From Saprospiraceae bacterium (GTDB lineage Bacteria; Bacteroidota; Bacteroidia; Chitinophagales; Saprospiraceae), in the NCBI GenBank assembly GCA_021738725.1, contig JAIPBE010000013.1, positions 1 through 64,000 on the forward strand: 64,000 bases of DNA, written 5' to 3'. Shown piece after piece: positions 1-8,729 of the stretch (position 1 is its first letter; every line of letters begins with the position of its first letter). The translations under genes were made by a program, and so were the position numbers. The notes under the pieces are model-generated. The model was not told the DNA's origin, did not search any database, and saw only the letters and a list, made by a program, of their open reading frames with translations.

Positions 1-557
1 GTTGCTCCCCAGCAGAGCCTGCCTCCGCTTCGTTCTAGCAATTGAAAGGTAAATCCCCATTTAGTAACTTACACGAAAGTTATTCACAGTTTTTAGGGTT
101 TAGGGGGGAGAGCTGTCAACGTATATCATGAGGGACCATCGGCCCTCATCCCTCATCCCTCATCCCTGATTCCTGAAGAGTGTTGACCGTTTAGAACTGG
201 TTTGTCTGGCTTGATGGTTTAATGTTCAAGGCGTCCCCGAAGTCTCGGGGAGCCAGTTCAATGTTCAAGGTAGTTTCTATGTGCAGCGACCTTCGGCCCT
301 CATCTCTCGTCCCTCGTCCCTCATCCCTGATCCCTGATCCCTTTCCGAAATAACCCAATAACCCCTTCACCCAATAACCCCTTCACTCAATAACACCGAA
401 TACCGAGCGCCGAAAACCGAAAACATGCCCTCATTTTACATTCCCTTTACATTGTTTTACACCCCATTCATGCCTGTTGACCTGGGATGACCGATGTTTG
501 TTGGACGACGAAATCTTATTCCGGGAATGACCTGGAGCAATTCAAAAAATAGAATCT
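1..557. repeat. Gene-free left edge with short-word repeats
   Basis: I find no convincing gene here. Positions 143-171 and 297-342 are runs of the words ccctcatccctgat and ccctcgtccc. Positions 347-427 are runs of gaaataacccaataac and related words ending in a cgaataccgagcgccgaaaac-like phrase. A phrase around 225-270 (ttcaaggc, a ccccgaagtctcgggg inverted repeat, then ttcaatgttcaagg) resembles the unit of the 161-bp array near 49 kb. Similar words recur in other gaps of the window. Confidence 0.6.
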
Positions 558-1478
558 ATGTCAAAAGCAAAATTCTTATTCCCTGTACTGTTGTTCGGCT
601 TGGGTTCCTTCTCCTCCTGTGGACAAAGTGATCTTGCAAGCAGTCAGGATGATGACGGGATGACAGAGGCAAATGCTACTGTGTCGAATGTTCAGGAGCC
701 ACACCCGTATGGCGGATGGTTTTGCCCGGACAATTTGAGGGGATTTCCACCAGTTGATATTCAGGACCTGGACAAGATTCAGGTGGTGGCTGATCGATTG
801 CCCACAAAAGAAGAAACGAGAAACGGAACCTCTCTCATGTATTTCGATCCGGCAACATATCCGGATGCCCGGCCATTGGATATGCACTTGCCCAGAGTGG
901 CCCGCATCTATTCCCGACACAATGGGATGAATGAACGGATCATCGTCATCCAGGCGGCTGTGGTGGGTCAGGATACGGTGGTGGGCTATCGCTTTCCCAG
1001 TGGAGGAAACGGAACGGCCTGGTTTCGTGAAGTCACCTTTCTCTCCGATGCGGAGGTGGCCAAAATAGGACCCGCACCAATGGTCTACATCCATTCGAAG
1101 ATCCATGCCTCCAAGGAGCAGATCTGGAAGGCTATCACACGCACGGATTATGCCCGGAGCCTGGGCGAGAAGTTTGATCAAAAGGCCTTTTTCAGCGCCG
1201 ATTGGACGGATGATTCTCAAGTGCGCCTCCACTATACATCGGACAACGAAAAGGCCTCCGGAATAGTGGCAACGGTTTATGGGAATTTCTATCTCCAGAT
1301 CGATTACGACCGGAATGGATTTCACTATGCAGAAAAAATACTGGTAATGGAGAATGCCGAAGAGGGTACTGCTGAGATGCATCTGGTGTCGGGTCCATAC
1401 CCAAACGACTTGGGGCTCCAGACGGAAGCTTGGGAAGAGTGGTTTCAGAAAGTGAAGCGAGAGAGCGAAAATAAGTAA
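558..1478 (+). CDS. Lipoprotein with a C-terminal SRPBCC-like domain
   Basis: This 306-residue protein starts at an ATG and has a hydrophobic N-terminus ending in a lipobox (SFSSC, Cys at about residue 21), so it is probably a lipid-anchored envelope protein. The first 170 residues are not recognised. The C-terminal part, from about residue 175, reads like a START/AHSA1-type (SRPBCC) fold: a strand followed by SKEQIWKAIT, then alternating strands and a long final helix (EAWEEWFQKVK). SRPBCC domains bind hydrophobic ligands in many proteins, but no ligand can be inferred. It stands alone, with repeat-rich DNA on both sides. Assignment to SRPBCC is by eye and moderate; the coding call is firm. 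Confidence 0.75.
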   Translation: MSKAKFLFPVLLFGLGSFSSCGQSDLASSQDDDGMTEANATVSNVQEPHPYGGWFCPDNLRGFPPVDIQDLDKIQVVADRLPTKEETRNGTSLMYFDPATYPDARPLDMHLPRVARIYSRHNGMNERIIVIQAAVVGQDTVVGYRFPSGGNGTAWFREVTFLSDAEVAKIGPAPMVYIHSKIHASKEQIWKAITRTDYARSLGEKFDQKAFFSADWTDDSQVRLHYTSDNEKASGIVATVYGNFYLQIDYDRNGFHYAEKILVMENAEEGTAEMHLVSGPYPNDLGLQTEAWEEWFQKVKRESENK

Positions 1479-2394
1479 TGGATCACACATTGAATGGGTC
1501 TATGCGGGCTTTCATCTCTGTTCACAATCATTTGATGTATCGAGTTGATCCATTGAATTTGTTGGGGCTGCATTTGCCTGCTTTAACCCGAAAGCGCTGT
1601 AATTGAGTTGCCAGTTGTCGGATTCCTAGATGGTTATAAGGCGAATATGCGGTCTTCTTGGGCGGAGAGTCCGGATGACAATTATTCTGGACAGGCAGGT
1701 AAATGGGGTTGAAGCCTCACTGTCAATCCTCCAATGGGCTCTATGCACCCCTGGCTGTCCCCTTCAGTGTTCGGAGCAATAATATGTTTATTGGATAGAA
1801 GTTGGTTGTTCGAAATAACCCAATAACGACCTTGGGCTTACTATGGTTCGGCCCTCATCCCTGATCCCTCATCCCTGATCCCTCATCCCTGATCCTTGAT
1901 CTCTCATCCCTGATCTCTCATCCCTCCCATCACAGCGGGCAGGACTTTTATGTCCCACTTGGAAGAATTCAGCCATAGTTGTATTTTACATGCCCATGAA
2001 TGGATGACAACCTGCCAGGTTGCGGGTTCACTCGTTCAGAGACACTTGGAACGTTGATCATTAAGAAACACCATATCGGCCAACTAGAACGAACGATCCT
2101 CAGTCGAGCACATACCATTGCACGATTGCTCTCCTTTTCCGGAACCACCGTCGATGTCCCGACTTCAGGTGCACTATCCGGCAAATCCTCCCCAAATGAG
2201 GAGCCTTCAGTATTGCCACAAACGGACACACCAGTGGCTGCTGACAACCTTGTTGCTCGGCAACAGGGCCAACAGAGGGGCTTTCTTCCATCTCAAGGTG
2301 TGCACGCTATGGGGTGTTGATTAATACCTACTTATGGAGCAACATGCTACAAAAAAGCGAAAGTTTAATACAGGAATGTAGCGGATTTAAGTAA
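1479..2394. repeat. Long non-coding stretch with ccctcatccctgat repeats
   Basis: No gene is supported in about 900 bases. Positions 1813-1832 carry the gaaataacccaataacgac word, and 1854-1930 carry roughly seven imperfect copies of ccctgatccctcat. Between 1950 and 2330 short open frames exist on both strands (for example 2000-2320 plus), but none resembles a known protein or has a clear start signal. The stretch may contain decayed genes, but I cannot identify any. It ends at the left boundary of the integron cassette. Confidence 0.5.
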
Positions 2395-2417
2395 GTTAGG
2401 TGGCATAAAAAGAAAAA

Positions 2418-2867
2418 ATGAAACCAGAAGATGACATCGTAAAACAGTTGAAAGAACAGAATATCGAATTCAATATTTTGCAAGAAGAATATAATCCAGA
2501 TAAAGAAAGTTTGATTTCGAAGACTATCCAGAAATGGAAAAAGAAATTTATAGCAGATAGAACAGCACCGTATTTGGATAGTTATTTATGGCACATATTC
2601 AGTTACGGTTCAACAAAATCAATAGAAGGAAAAGTTGCGACAAAAGAATATCTAAACCAATGGAAAACCAATGTTCTGATATTTAATGAACCACAACAAT
2701 ATCTAATTGAGTGTATAAATTCAATTCCTAAAATAGAAATGGATGATTTTTTTGATGATGTTTATATATCACATTCAAATATGAAATGGACCTACGTAAT
2801 TCCTCATGAAATTCCAGGAATGGGTCCGTATTTTTCAACAGGCGAACCAAAGAATCAGAAAATTTGA
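2418..2867 (+). CDS. Cassette-borne hypothetical protein, DUF4275-like
   Basis: This 149-residue acidic protein has no signal peptide or membrane segment and is presumably cytoplasmic. The patterns YLDSYLWHIFSY in the middle and DVYISHSNMKWTYVIPHE followed by GPYF near the C-terminus resemble the DUF4275 family as I remember it; its function is unknown. Its ATG lies 22 bases inside the integron cassette boundary, which leaves almost no room for its own promoter. The coding DNA is strongly AT-rich and rich in AAA/GAA codons, unlike neighbouring genes, which supports horizontal acquisition. Its stop overlaps the TTG start of the next gene. The ORF and context are firm; the family name is tentative. 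Confidence 0.8.
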   Translation: MKPEDDIVKQLKEQNIEFNILQEEYNPDKESLISKTIQKWKKKFIADRTAPYLDSYLWHIFSYGSTKSIEGKVATKEYLNQWKTNVLIFNEPQQYLIECINSIPKIEMDDFFDDVYISHSNMKWTYVIPHEIPGMGPYFSTGEPKNQKI

Positions 2868-3121
2868 ACTCACGAAATAAATATCACTTTTACAAAAAAG
2901 AACTTTCAAAGCTTCTTAAGTCGAGCGAAATTGTGAGTTTCCATGATGATGAAAATATCATTGATAGAATAGTGAATTTATTAAGTGAAGGGAATTCCAT
3001 AAAAAAGATAAAAGGAATTATTTCAGCATCTGAAATTGTAAAATATGGAGGAGATGTTACGGATGAAGAAGTTGAAGAAATATATCAAGAAATAATCGAA
3101 TGGTGGAATGAAAAAGAATGA
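2864..3121 (+). CDS. Small cassette-borne hypothetical protein
   Basis: This is an 85-residue, highly charged, probably all-helical protein that I do not recognise. The start is a TTG at 2864-2866 that overlaps the TGA stop of the upstream gene (TTGA), so translation is probably coupled. The next in-frame ATG would discard most of the protein. It ends with a run of acidic residues and WWNEKE, and its stop lies 4 bases before the attC core. AT-rich composition matches its partner. A coupled pair of small soluble proteins inside an integron cassette could be a toxin-antitoxin, toxin-immunity or anti-phage pair, but nothing in the sequence proves that. Confidence 0.65.
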   Translation: MNSRNKYHFYKKELSKLLKSSEIVSFHDDENIIDRIVNLLSEGNSIKKIKGIISASEIVKYGGDVTDEEVEEIYQEIIEWWNEKE

Positions 3122-3125
3122 ATAC

Positions 3126-3190
3126 GCCACCTAACAATGTATAAAAGGTCCATGTCCTCCATTCGTCGGCCACGGCCTTTATACGAGCCG
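3126..3190 (+). other. attC recombination site of the cassette (3' part)
   Basis: R'' is ACCTAAC at 3129-3135 (extended GCCACCTAAC from 3126). After a 3-base spacer comes L'' (GTATAAAAGG, 3139-3148), then a loop of about 27 bases, then L' (CCTTTATAC, 3176-3184), then GAGCC and the G of R' at 3190. L'' has one extra A relative to L', which would be an extrahelical base of the kind integrases use to choose the strand. A second partial stem (TCCATG against CACGG) continues the hairpin. The remaining R' bases (TTAGGT) lie at the cassette's left end, 2396-2401, as expected after integration of a circle. Confidence 0.8.
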
Positions 3191-3461
3191 TTCAATTTAC
3201 TGACGTGGGATTGAAAGTTGCTCCAGGCGATCTGTCAACTATAAGTCTTCCGATCGAGTCATTTTCAAAATTCAGTAGCACATACGATCCGCAAGTATAT
3301 AGAAATGAGAAAAAATTCATTATAATGATCTGTTCTTATTCAGTTGATCCGTAATTTTGAAGCTTCTAGAACTCACGAAGTGCCCAATCACCCCATTGTA
3401 TATGTCGTTCCATCCAGCACTAACTCTTATTATATTGCCGAATGACCAAGCTTAATAAGCC
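3191..3461. other. Gap right of the cassette; no feature seen
   Basis: About 270 bases between the cassette and the SEC-C gene. I see no coding frame, no second attC and no strong promoter. The bases TTCAAT at 3191-3196, joined to the G at 3190, are the presumed right half of the original insertion site. Confidence 0.4.
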
Positions 3462-5039
3462 ATGAAATACTCAGAGACAAGTTATACTGTAACCACAGAC
3501 CCCGAATTTTTAAACGAGCTGAATGGCATTACTCCCGAGCTATTGCCAAAACTTGAAAGATTTCATCAGCTGGCTTTAAAAGGGAAGCGATCGAGTATTC
3601 AACTTTTTCTGGATGCCATAGAGCAATATCCGGATATTCCCCATTTGAAAAATTATCTATCTGTTCTGTACGGGAAATTGAATGAGGCGAAAAAGGTGTA
3701 TGATGTCAATGATTGGCTTATAGCAGAACATCCTCATTATTTGTTTGGAAAATTGAATAAGGCGAATGAATATTTTATCAACCAGGAGTATGATAAAATG
3801 ACCTCTGTCCTGGGTGAGGAGATGGACCTGAAGGCGTTGTACCCCGATCGTGATCTATTTCACCTTAACGAAGTGATTCCCTTTTTCAAATGTGCTGTAC
3901 TTTATTTTACAGCCGTTGATAATATTGAGCAAGCGGAAATCCGGTACGATATCATGTGTGAACTGGATCCCGAAGCAGATGATACGGAATTGGCCCATAA
4001 ATATATTTTGGCGGCCAGAATGAGAGCAGCGCAAAAGCGGTATGAGGAAGAGCAAAGGACTAAAATATCAGTAATAACAAAGCCGCAGGAAATCCTGTCA
4101 ACGAACCAGACACCTGAATTTATTCATCAGGAAATCGAATGGCTATATGCAAACGGGATGTATATTGGAAGAGAAAAGTTAAGTGCCATTCTTTCCCTTC
4201 CCAAACCCAGCCTTGTTCAGGATCTTGAACGGGTCTTACAAGACAGTATTGATCGATTTGGTTATTTCAATGCATTGAGTGAAGAAGGCAAATGGGAGGA
4301 GGAGGAATTTACATTTGTAATTCATGCTGTTTCTCTTTTAGGAGAAATTGGGGCTACAGACAGTATCGGTGTTATTTTGAATGTTTTAAGTCAATCTGAC
4401 GAATATTTAAATCTTTATTTTGGCGATTTTATTACATATGGACTTTGGGAGCCAATATATAAAATTGCGGGTGATCAACTGGAGGCATGTAAGCAGTTTA
4501 TGTTCAGGCCAGGTATGGACACCTATGCCAGGACGACGATATCGGAAATGTGCGTGCAGATTGCATTAAATCACCCCGAACGGCGTTCTGAAGTGATGGA
4601 TTGGTATGGTGATGTTATACGCTACTTTCTGGATAGCAACCTGGAGGATAATGTCATAGATAGTGATCTGATCGGATTAATGATTTGCGATGTAATAGAC
4701 ATCAAGGGCTCCGGGTTATTGCCTCAAATTGAGCAGTTATTTGAACAGGGAATTGTATCAATCGGAATATGTGGCAATTGGGAAGAAGTGAGTGAAGCGT
4801 TTAAACGACTGAAAGGCATAGACCATAAGAAGGAAATCCTTTCCATCGCAGACCGATACGAAGATATATTGTCATCATGGGCAGGATATCAACAACAGGA
4901 TGTCACGAAAAAATACACAGAGGACGATTTGTTTATGCCGTTTGGTACGCCAATAAAGGCCGAGCCTAAAATTGGACGAAATGAGCCTTGTCCTTGTGGG
5001 AGCGGTAAAAAGTATAAAAAATGCTGTTTGAACAAATAG
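3462..5039 (+). CDS. DUF1186-like protein with C-terminal SEC-C zinc motif
   Basis: 525 residues without a signal peptide, so presumably cytoplasmic. The N-terminal 190 residues are helical and TPR-like (ALKGKRSSIQLFLDAIEQ, LYGKLNEAKKVYDV). The middle, about 230-440, matches the DUF1186 pattern: HAVSLLGEIG, then SDEYLNLYFGDFITYGLWEPIYKIAG. The last 22 residues form a SEC-C motif, CPCGSGKKYKKCC, a zinc-binding segment also found at the end of SecA. The role is not established; SEC-C tails occur on many proteins and may mediate ribosome or protein contacts. The gene is somewhat more AT-rich than those to its right and sits just beside the integron cassette. It converges with the beta-barrel gene at 5126. 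Confidence 0.85.
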   Translation: MKYSETSYTVTTDPEFLNELNGITPELLPKLERFHQLALKGKRSSIQLFLDAIEQYPDIPHLKNYLSVLYGKLNEAKKVYDVNDWLIAEHPHYLFGKLNKANEYFINQEYDKMTSVLGEEMDLKALYPDRDLFHLNEVIPFFKCAVLYFTAVDNIEQAEIRYDIMCELDPEADDTELAHKYILAARMRAAQKRYEEEQRTKISVITKPQEILSTNQTPEFIHQEIEWLYANGMYIGREKLSAILSLPKPSLVQDLERVLQDSIDRFGYFNALSEEGKWEEEEFTFVIHAVSLLGEIGATDSIGVILNVLSQSDEYLNLYFGDFITYGLWEPIYKIAGDQLEACKQFMFRPGMDTYARTTISEMCVQIALNHPERRSEVMDWYGDVIRYFLDSNLEDNVIDSDLIGLMICDVIDIKGSGLLPQIEQLFEQGIVSIGICGNWEEVSEAFKRLKGIDHKKEILSIADRYEDILSSWAGYQQQDVTKKYTEDDLFMPFGTPIKAEPKIGRNEPCPCGSGKKYKKCCLNK

Positions 5040-5058
5040 GATCAGTGCGATCCCGTTG

Positions 5059-5079
5059 AAAATCAACTATTTTGATTTT
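5059..5079. terminator. AT-rich hairpin between convergent genes
   Basis: aaaatca (5059-5065) and tgatttt (5073-5079) form a 7-bp stem with a short loop, flanked by A/T-rich sequence, between the stops of the genes at 5039 and 5126. It could terminate in either direction, but the stem is weak. Confidence 0.35.
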
Positions 5080-5125
5080 ACAGGTCGGATCATCTGAAAT
5101 GTTGCTATTCAACTTCCGACTCCCC

Positions 5126-7963
5126 TCAATGAAACCTCCCCGGTCCCCGATCATCTTTTTCCTCCTCTCTCGTCTTTTTCTTCCTCGTATTGAAATTCCG
5201 CAGGTCGTAGGTAAATGTCAGCATCACGAATTGCTGCAAGGCATTGGAGCGGGAATCCTCGATGTAGGTTTCTGTGACTGATCTGGTAATATTCCTGTTT
5301 TGCTTCAGGAGGTCATTGACAGCCAGCGCGATCTCTCCCCGTTCATTATTAAATACTTTTTTTCCAATGGCCAAGTGCCACAACCAGTAGGACTGGTTGA
5401 AGCCATCCGATAGGCCACTGTTGTATTGATGGCTGATATCTGTCCGAAAGACAAATCCCTCCCAGATCTGCCAGTTAAGTTTGATGCGGCTGTTCTGGCT
5501 GAAGTAGGTATTGTTCCCACTCGTCTGTAACGAATTTTTTGTACTGTTGATAGCAGGCCGTCCGGATATGGAGAAGTCGATCTTGTCACTGATATTGCTA
5601 CTGATGGTGATACCCGACGAGATCACATGGTTGTCCGCATCATTGCGGGCATCATTCAACAATCCTGGTTGGCGTGAATAATTATAATTCACATCCACAT
5701 TTGTGTTCAGCCGTCGTTTGAACAACGGAAAACCATAAGACATGAAGGAGCGGATATTCCAGGCCCCATTCAAATTAGTCGGTTGAGTGAGTTGAGCGCC
5801 AGGTGAGATCTCGAATTCGTCAAAAACAGGGTGATCACTACCGGCCAGCCAGGTGGCATTGACGACATCATTTTCGGTCAGTCCACCGCCACCCATCAAA
5901 AAGAAAACTGTGCTCTTTGCCGGATCCGTTTTTTGATAGCGCATAAACAGATTGTGGGACACGCTCTGGACTAGACCTGGATTTCCGACGGTCAGCTGCA
6001 ATGGATTCTGGTTGTCCACCACATTCTGAAGTTGCTCAATTGACGGCAGGTCGGTATTGCTGCGATAGAAGATCCGCACATTTTCCTGCTTGCTCACATT
6101 CCATCGCAGCATGGCGAAGGGAAGTACATTGCGAAATTGCTGACTGAATGACGCCGTCTGGGGCAGGAGTTGGTCGTTGGTCAGATTCGCCCACTGGTAA
6201 TTCAGGCGAACCATCATGTTCAGATCCCGGCCCTTATTATAACTGTAGCCCAGACCTGCACTGTTGGTCCAATAGTCATTGGAGAAGAGGTTGCTCAACT
6301 GATTGTTCTGGTCATCGTAGAGCTCCGACAACGGGTTGTAATCATAGGTGAGTTTATCTGACTCCTCCTGCCTGTAGCTTCCGCGATAGGAAAATTGCAA
6401 TTGATCATGTTGGCCCAGCGGTTCGGTGTAGTCGACATTGGCGCCCAGGTTCCAACTGGAGACATCCAGGTCCGAATGCTGATCCAGCGTATCAGCAGAT
6501 ATCTGGGGTGAAAAATATTGATTGAGAGAGCTCAATTCGCTATCTCCTTTTTTGGGATTGTATCCCGGTGTGATCTGGACAGACAGGGTGCGTCGGTCCT
6601 TTTTCATCTTATGCCGCCACATCGTGCTGGCATCAAATTGCAGGGCACTCAGGTCGGAGGAAAAAAAGTTTAGACTGGCATTCAGTGGCACACCTTCCCG
6701 ATCCGTTCCCGAGAGGGCTGTTTCGCTTCCGCGGTTTCCCTGCCAGGATAGTCGTGGGCGAAAGATGATGGAATTAGCACTATCTATCGTGGCTTCGAGT
6801 CGCAGGTTCGCCCGATGGTTGATATTGCGTGTTTCTGTGGTGCTTTGTTCCGTATACAGATCCCCTGTACCCTGACCGATGAGGTATTGGCGGACCAGAT
6901 CGGACTCGGCCAGGTTCTCACTGTGATTGAAAAAGTAGCTGCCGGAAACTTCGACCTTCTCGCCCCACATGTCAGAGTAGTTCAAGCCCACCGCGGTTGT
7001 ACGCGAGATGCCCCCCTGGCTGTTCACCAGAAAGTCACTGGACCCACCTCCCGGGCCACCCCTCGAACCTCCCCGTCCGCCGAAGCGGCGACCGCGGCCA
7101 CCGCCGCCGCCCATCACCCCCAGGAGGTCATCTTCAGAGAAATTCTGCACATTGATATTGTTGCTCATACCGATCACCGAGATCCGGCGGTCCCCGTCAA
7201 AGAGGTTGATATTCCCGCCCGACTGGTAGTAATCCGGCCACCCGAATCCGGTGTAGATCTTGCCAAACTGGCCGTTGTTCATCCCCTTCTTGGTGACGAT
7301 ATTCATCGTCTTGGTGGTATTCCCATCCTGGATGCCGGAAAAGGTGGACTGCTCACTGGCCTGATCGAAGATCTGGATCTTGTCGATCACCTCCGCTGGC
7401 AGGTTGCGCAAGGCGGCGGTCGGATCGTTGCCAAAGAATGGTTTGCCATCCACCAGGACCTGGGCGATATCGTCTCCCTGCGCTTTGACCCGGCCATTTT
7501 CCATGGTGACGGTCGGCATTTTGGTCACCAGGTCTTCGGCACTGGCATCCTTCATCACCTTGAAAGCGGTGGCATTGAACTGGATGGTATCCTCATTCAT
7601 GGTGGCTACCGGGGCTTTCTCCTTCACTTCTACCGATTCCAGGTTGACCGAGGTTTCTTCCAGTTGCAGGACGCCCATATCCAGATCACTGGCTTTGATG
7701 TTAAATTCCAGTTCGACCGTGGTATATCCCAGAAATGAAATGGCCATGTTGTAACCGCCCTTTTCGATGCCTTCCAGGGTGAAATTTCCCTTGGTATTGG
7801 TGGCAGTGGCCTTGACCTCTTCACCCCAGGGATATTGGAGTACGACAAATGCGCCGGGAAGAGGCTGCCCCTCTACGTCCTGGATCTGGCCCCTAACCGA
7901 GAACGATTGTGCGGTCAGCCCGCTCAGAAAGAAGAGCGACACAAAGAGCAGAGCTAGACGCAT
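5126..7963 (-). CDS. Outer-membrane beta-barrel / TonB-dependent receptor-like protein
   Basis: 945 residues. A signal peptide (ALLFVSLFFLSGLTAQS) is followed by a CarboxypepD_reg-like domain (about 22-100), a plug-like domain (about 130-240, with VLVDGKPFFGNDP and LPAEVIDKIQIFD) and a long outer-membrane barrel ending in alternating beta-strand sequence. The ATG at 7963 is chosen because it begins a clean signal peptide; the longer frame to 8080 adds only hydrophilic sequence. Around residues 278-305 there is a striking Gly/Arg-rich insert (GGGGGRGRRFGGRGG). The family resembles Bacteroidota OMP_b-brl_3 / TonB-dependent receptors; no substrate can be inferred. It lies 44 bases downstream of a Spy-like gene, likely in one operon. 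Confidence 0.88.
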   Translation of the reverse strand: MRLALLFVSLFFLSGLTAQSFSVRGQIQDVEGQPLPGAFVVLQYPWGEEVKATATNTKGNFTLEGIEKGGYNMAISFLGYTTVELEFNIKASDLDMGVLQLEETSVNLESVEVKEKAPVATMNEDTIQFNATAFKVMKDASAEDLVTKMPTVTMENGRVKAQGDDIAQVLVDGKPFFGNDPTAALRNLPAEVIDKIQIFDQASEQSTFSGIQDGNTTKTMNIVTKKGMNNGQFGKIYTGFGWPDYYQSGGNINLFDGDRRISVIGMSNNINVQNFSEDDLLGVMGGGGGRGRRFGGRGGSRGGPGGGSSDFLVNSQGGISRTTAVGLNYSDMWGEKVEVSGSYFFNHSENLAESDLVRQYLIGQGTGDLYTEQSTTETRNINHRANLRLEATIDSANSIIFRPRLSWQGNRGSETALSGTDREGVPLNASLNFFSSDLSALQFDASTMWRHKMKKDRRTLSVQITPGYNPKKGDSELSSLNQYFSPQISADTLDQHSDLDVSSWNLGANVDYTEPLGQHDQLQFSYRGSYRQEESDKLTYDYNPLSELYDDQNNQLSNLFSNDYWTNSAGLGYSYNKGRDLNMMVRLNYQWANLTNDQLLPQTASFSQQFRNVLPFAMLRWNVSKQENVRIFYRSNTDLPSIEQLQNVVDNQNPLQLTVGNPGLVQSVSHNLFMRYQKTDPAKSTVFFLMGGGGLTENDVVNATWLAGSDHPVFDEFEISPGAQLTQPTNLNGAWNIRSFMSYGFPLFKRRLNTNVDVNYNYSRQPGLLNDARNDADNHVISSGITISSNISDKIDFSISGRPAINSTKNSLQTSGNNTYFSQNSRIKLNWQIWEGFVFRTDISHQYNSGLSDGFNQSYWLWHLAIGKKVFNNERGEIALAVNDLLKQNRNITRSVTETYIEDSRSNALQQFVMLTFTYDLRNFNTRKKKTREEEKDDRGPGRFH

Positions 7964-8007
7964 AGGATTGGGGAGGTAAGAGTAGGATGTGAACATTGAA
8001 GGGCCGT

Positions 8008-8397
8008 TCAATCGCGATGATGGCGGCCCTGCCTTTTTTGTTGGCGCATCCGACTGCGGATCTCCTGCCAGGATGCCCACTGATCGGAGGTGAGGTATTT
8101 CCTCAGCGCCTGATCCTGTTCGTGCGTCAGTTGTTGCATGGCCTCACGGGTGGCTTTGAAGTCCCCATCGGCATTGTCGCGGACCTCCTGGAATTTCTGC
8201 GCATAGGTGCCATTGACAACGGCTATTTTTTCTGCCTGTGCCGTGGACAGTCCGAGAGAGTCGACCATCATATGCGTCTGCTGAGCCGCCATCTCATGAG
8301 GGTCGGTGGAGGGGCCACCCCATTGGGCCTGGGCCGTCATCCAGACGGAGCTGATCAACAGGAGGCAGGCGGTCAAGATAGTGGTCTGACGTTTCAT
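8008..8397 (-). CDS. Small periplasmic Spy/CpxP-like protein (DUF4890 type)
   Basis: 129 residues with a signal peptide (LLLISSVWMTAQAQ) and a helical mature part containing two repeat-like segments: LGLSTAQAEKIAVVNGTYAQKFQEV and LTHEQDQALRKYLTSDQWASW. This layout, together with the basic tail RSRMRQQKRQGRHHRD, is typical of the short periplasmic Spy/CpxP-like proteins of Bacteroidota (DUF4890 and relatives), thought to act as envelope stress chaperones. It is the first gene of a two-gene unit with the beta-barrel protein downstream, so it may help assemble or protect that barrel. The functional link is inference from position. Confidence 0.8.
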   Translation of the reverse strand: MKRQTTILTACLLLISSVWMTAQAQWGGPSTDPHEMAAQQTHMMVDSLGLSTAQAEKIAVVNGTYAQKFQEVRDNADGDFKATREAMQQLTHEQDQALRKYLTSDQWASWQEIRSRMRQQKRQGRHHRD

Positions 8398-8417
8398 AAG
8401 CGGGAAAATTGATCAGG

Positions 8418-8425
8418 TAAAGGTA
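8418..8425 (-). promoter_or_regulatory. -7-like box upstream of the Spy-like/barrel operon
   Basis: On the minus strand, TACCTTTA (one mismatch to the Bacteroidota -7 consensus TAnnTTTG) lies 20 bases before the ATG at 8397. I see no clear -33 TTTG at the right distance. Confidence 0.35.
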
Positions 8426-8534
8426 CGGGCTGGCCCGTCACCATGGGGTGTGAATCTCGAGTTAGATGTAATTCCCAGGTTGGAGTTTAATGTGGGACCA
8501 ATTCTGCGCTCCTTTGTTACGGTAGTGTCCATTT

Positions 8535-8566
8535 TCGTTTATTCGTTTATTCGTTTATTCGTTGAG
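8535..8566. repeat. Short attcgttt direct repeat
   Basis: Three to four tandem copies of the 8-base word attcgttt, recurring again near 8686-8710. It marks the left flank of the large tandem array. Confidence 0.5.
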
Positions 8567-8729
8567 GAGTGGGGTGAGACTTGCATCATACTCTAGATAC
8601 AGATATCAGGGTCCATTGATTCAAAGTCCGCAGTTCAGGCAAGGTCATATTTTCCGCCTTTGACAAGCTTCAGGTGTGGAATTTTTCGTTTATGGGTTTA
8701 TTCGTTTATAACCTTCTACTCTCCACTCT

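Larger units (their letters stand above)
2396..3190 (+). mobile_element. Lone integron gene cassette (two genes plus attC)
   Basis: The insert begins inside GTTAGGTGGC (2395-2404) and its 3' end carries the exact reverse complement GCCACCTAAC (3126-3135). These are the R' (GTTRRRY) and R'' (RYYYAAC) core sites of an integron attC. The expected cut is G^TT, placing the boundaries after 2395 and after 3190. The first ORF starts 22 bases inside the boundary, both genes point toward the attC, and the insert is much more AT-rich than the surroundings. All of these are hallmarks of integron cassettes. No integrase gene or second clear attC lies nearby, so this looks like a cassette inserted at a secondary site or the remnant of a cassette array. 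Confidence 0.8.

Noticed and set aside
576-1490. A 304-residue minus-strand frame opposite the first lipoprotein
   Set aside because: The plus frame has a lipobox and SRPBCC-like pattern, and the minus frame shows no recognisable features.
2000-2320. A 106-residue plus-strand frame in the gene-free stretch
   Set aside because: No family resemblance, no start signal, and overlapping frames of similar length on both strands.
2335-2395. A second attC left of the cassette, based on gctaca/tgtagc hairpin at 2346-2382
   Set aside because: Arms are short, spacing to the core site is wrong and no R'' core matches GTTRRRY; it looks like a chance hairpin.
6815-7738. A 307-residue plus-strand frame inside the beta-barrel gene
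   Set aside because: A shadow of the minus-strand coding sequence; the opposite frame has clear domain motifs and a signal peptide.
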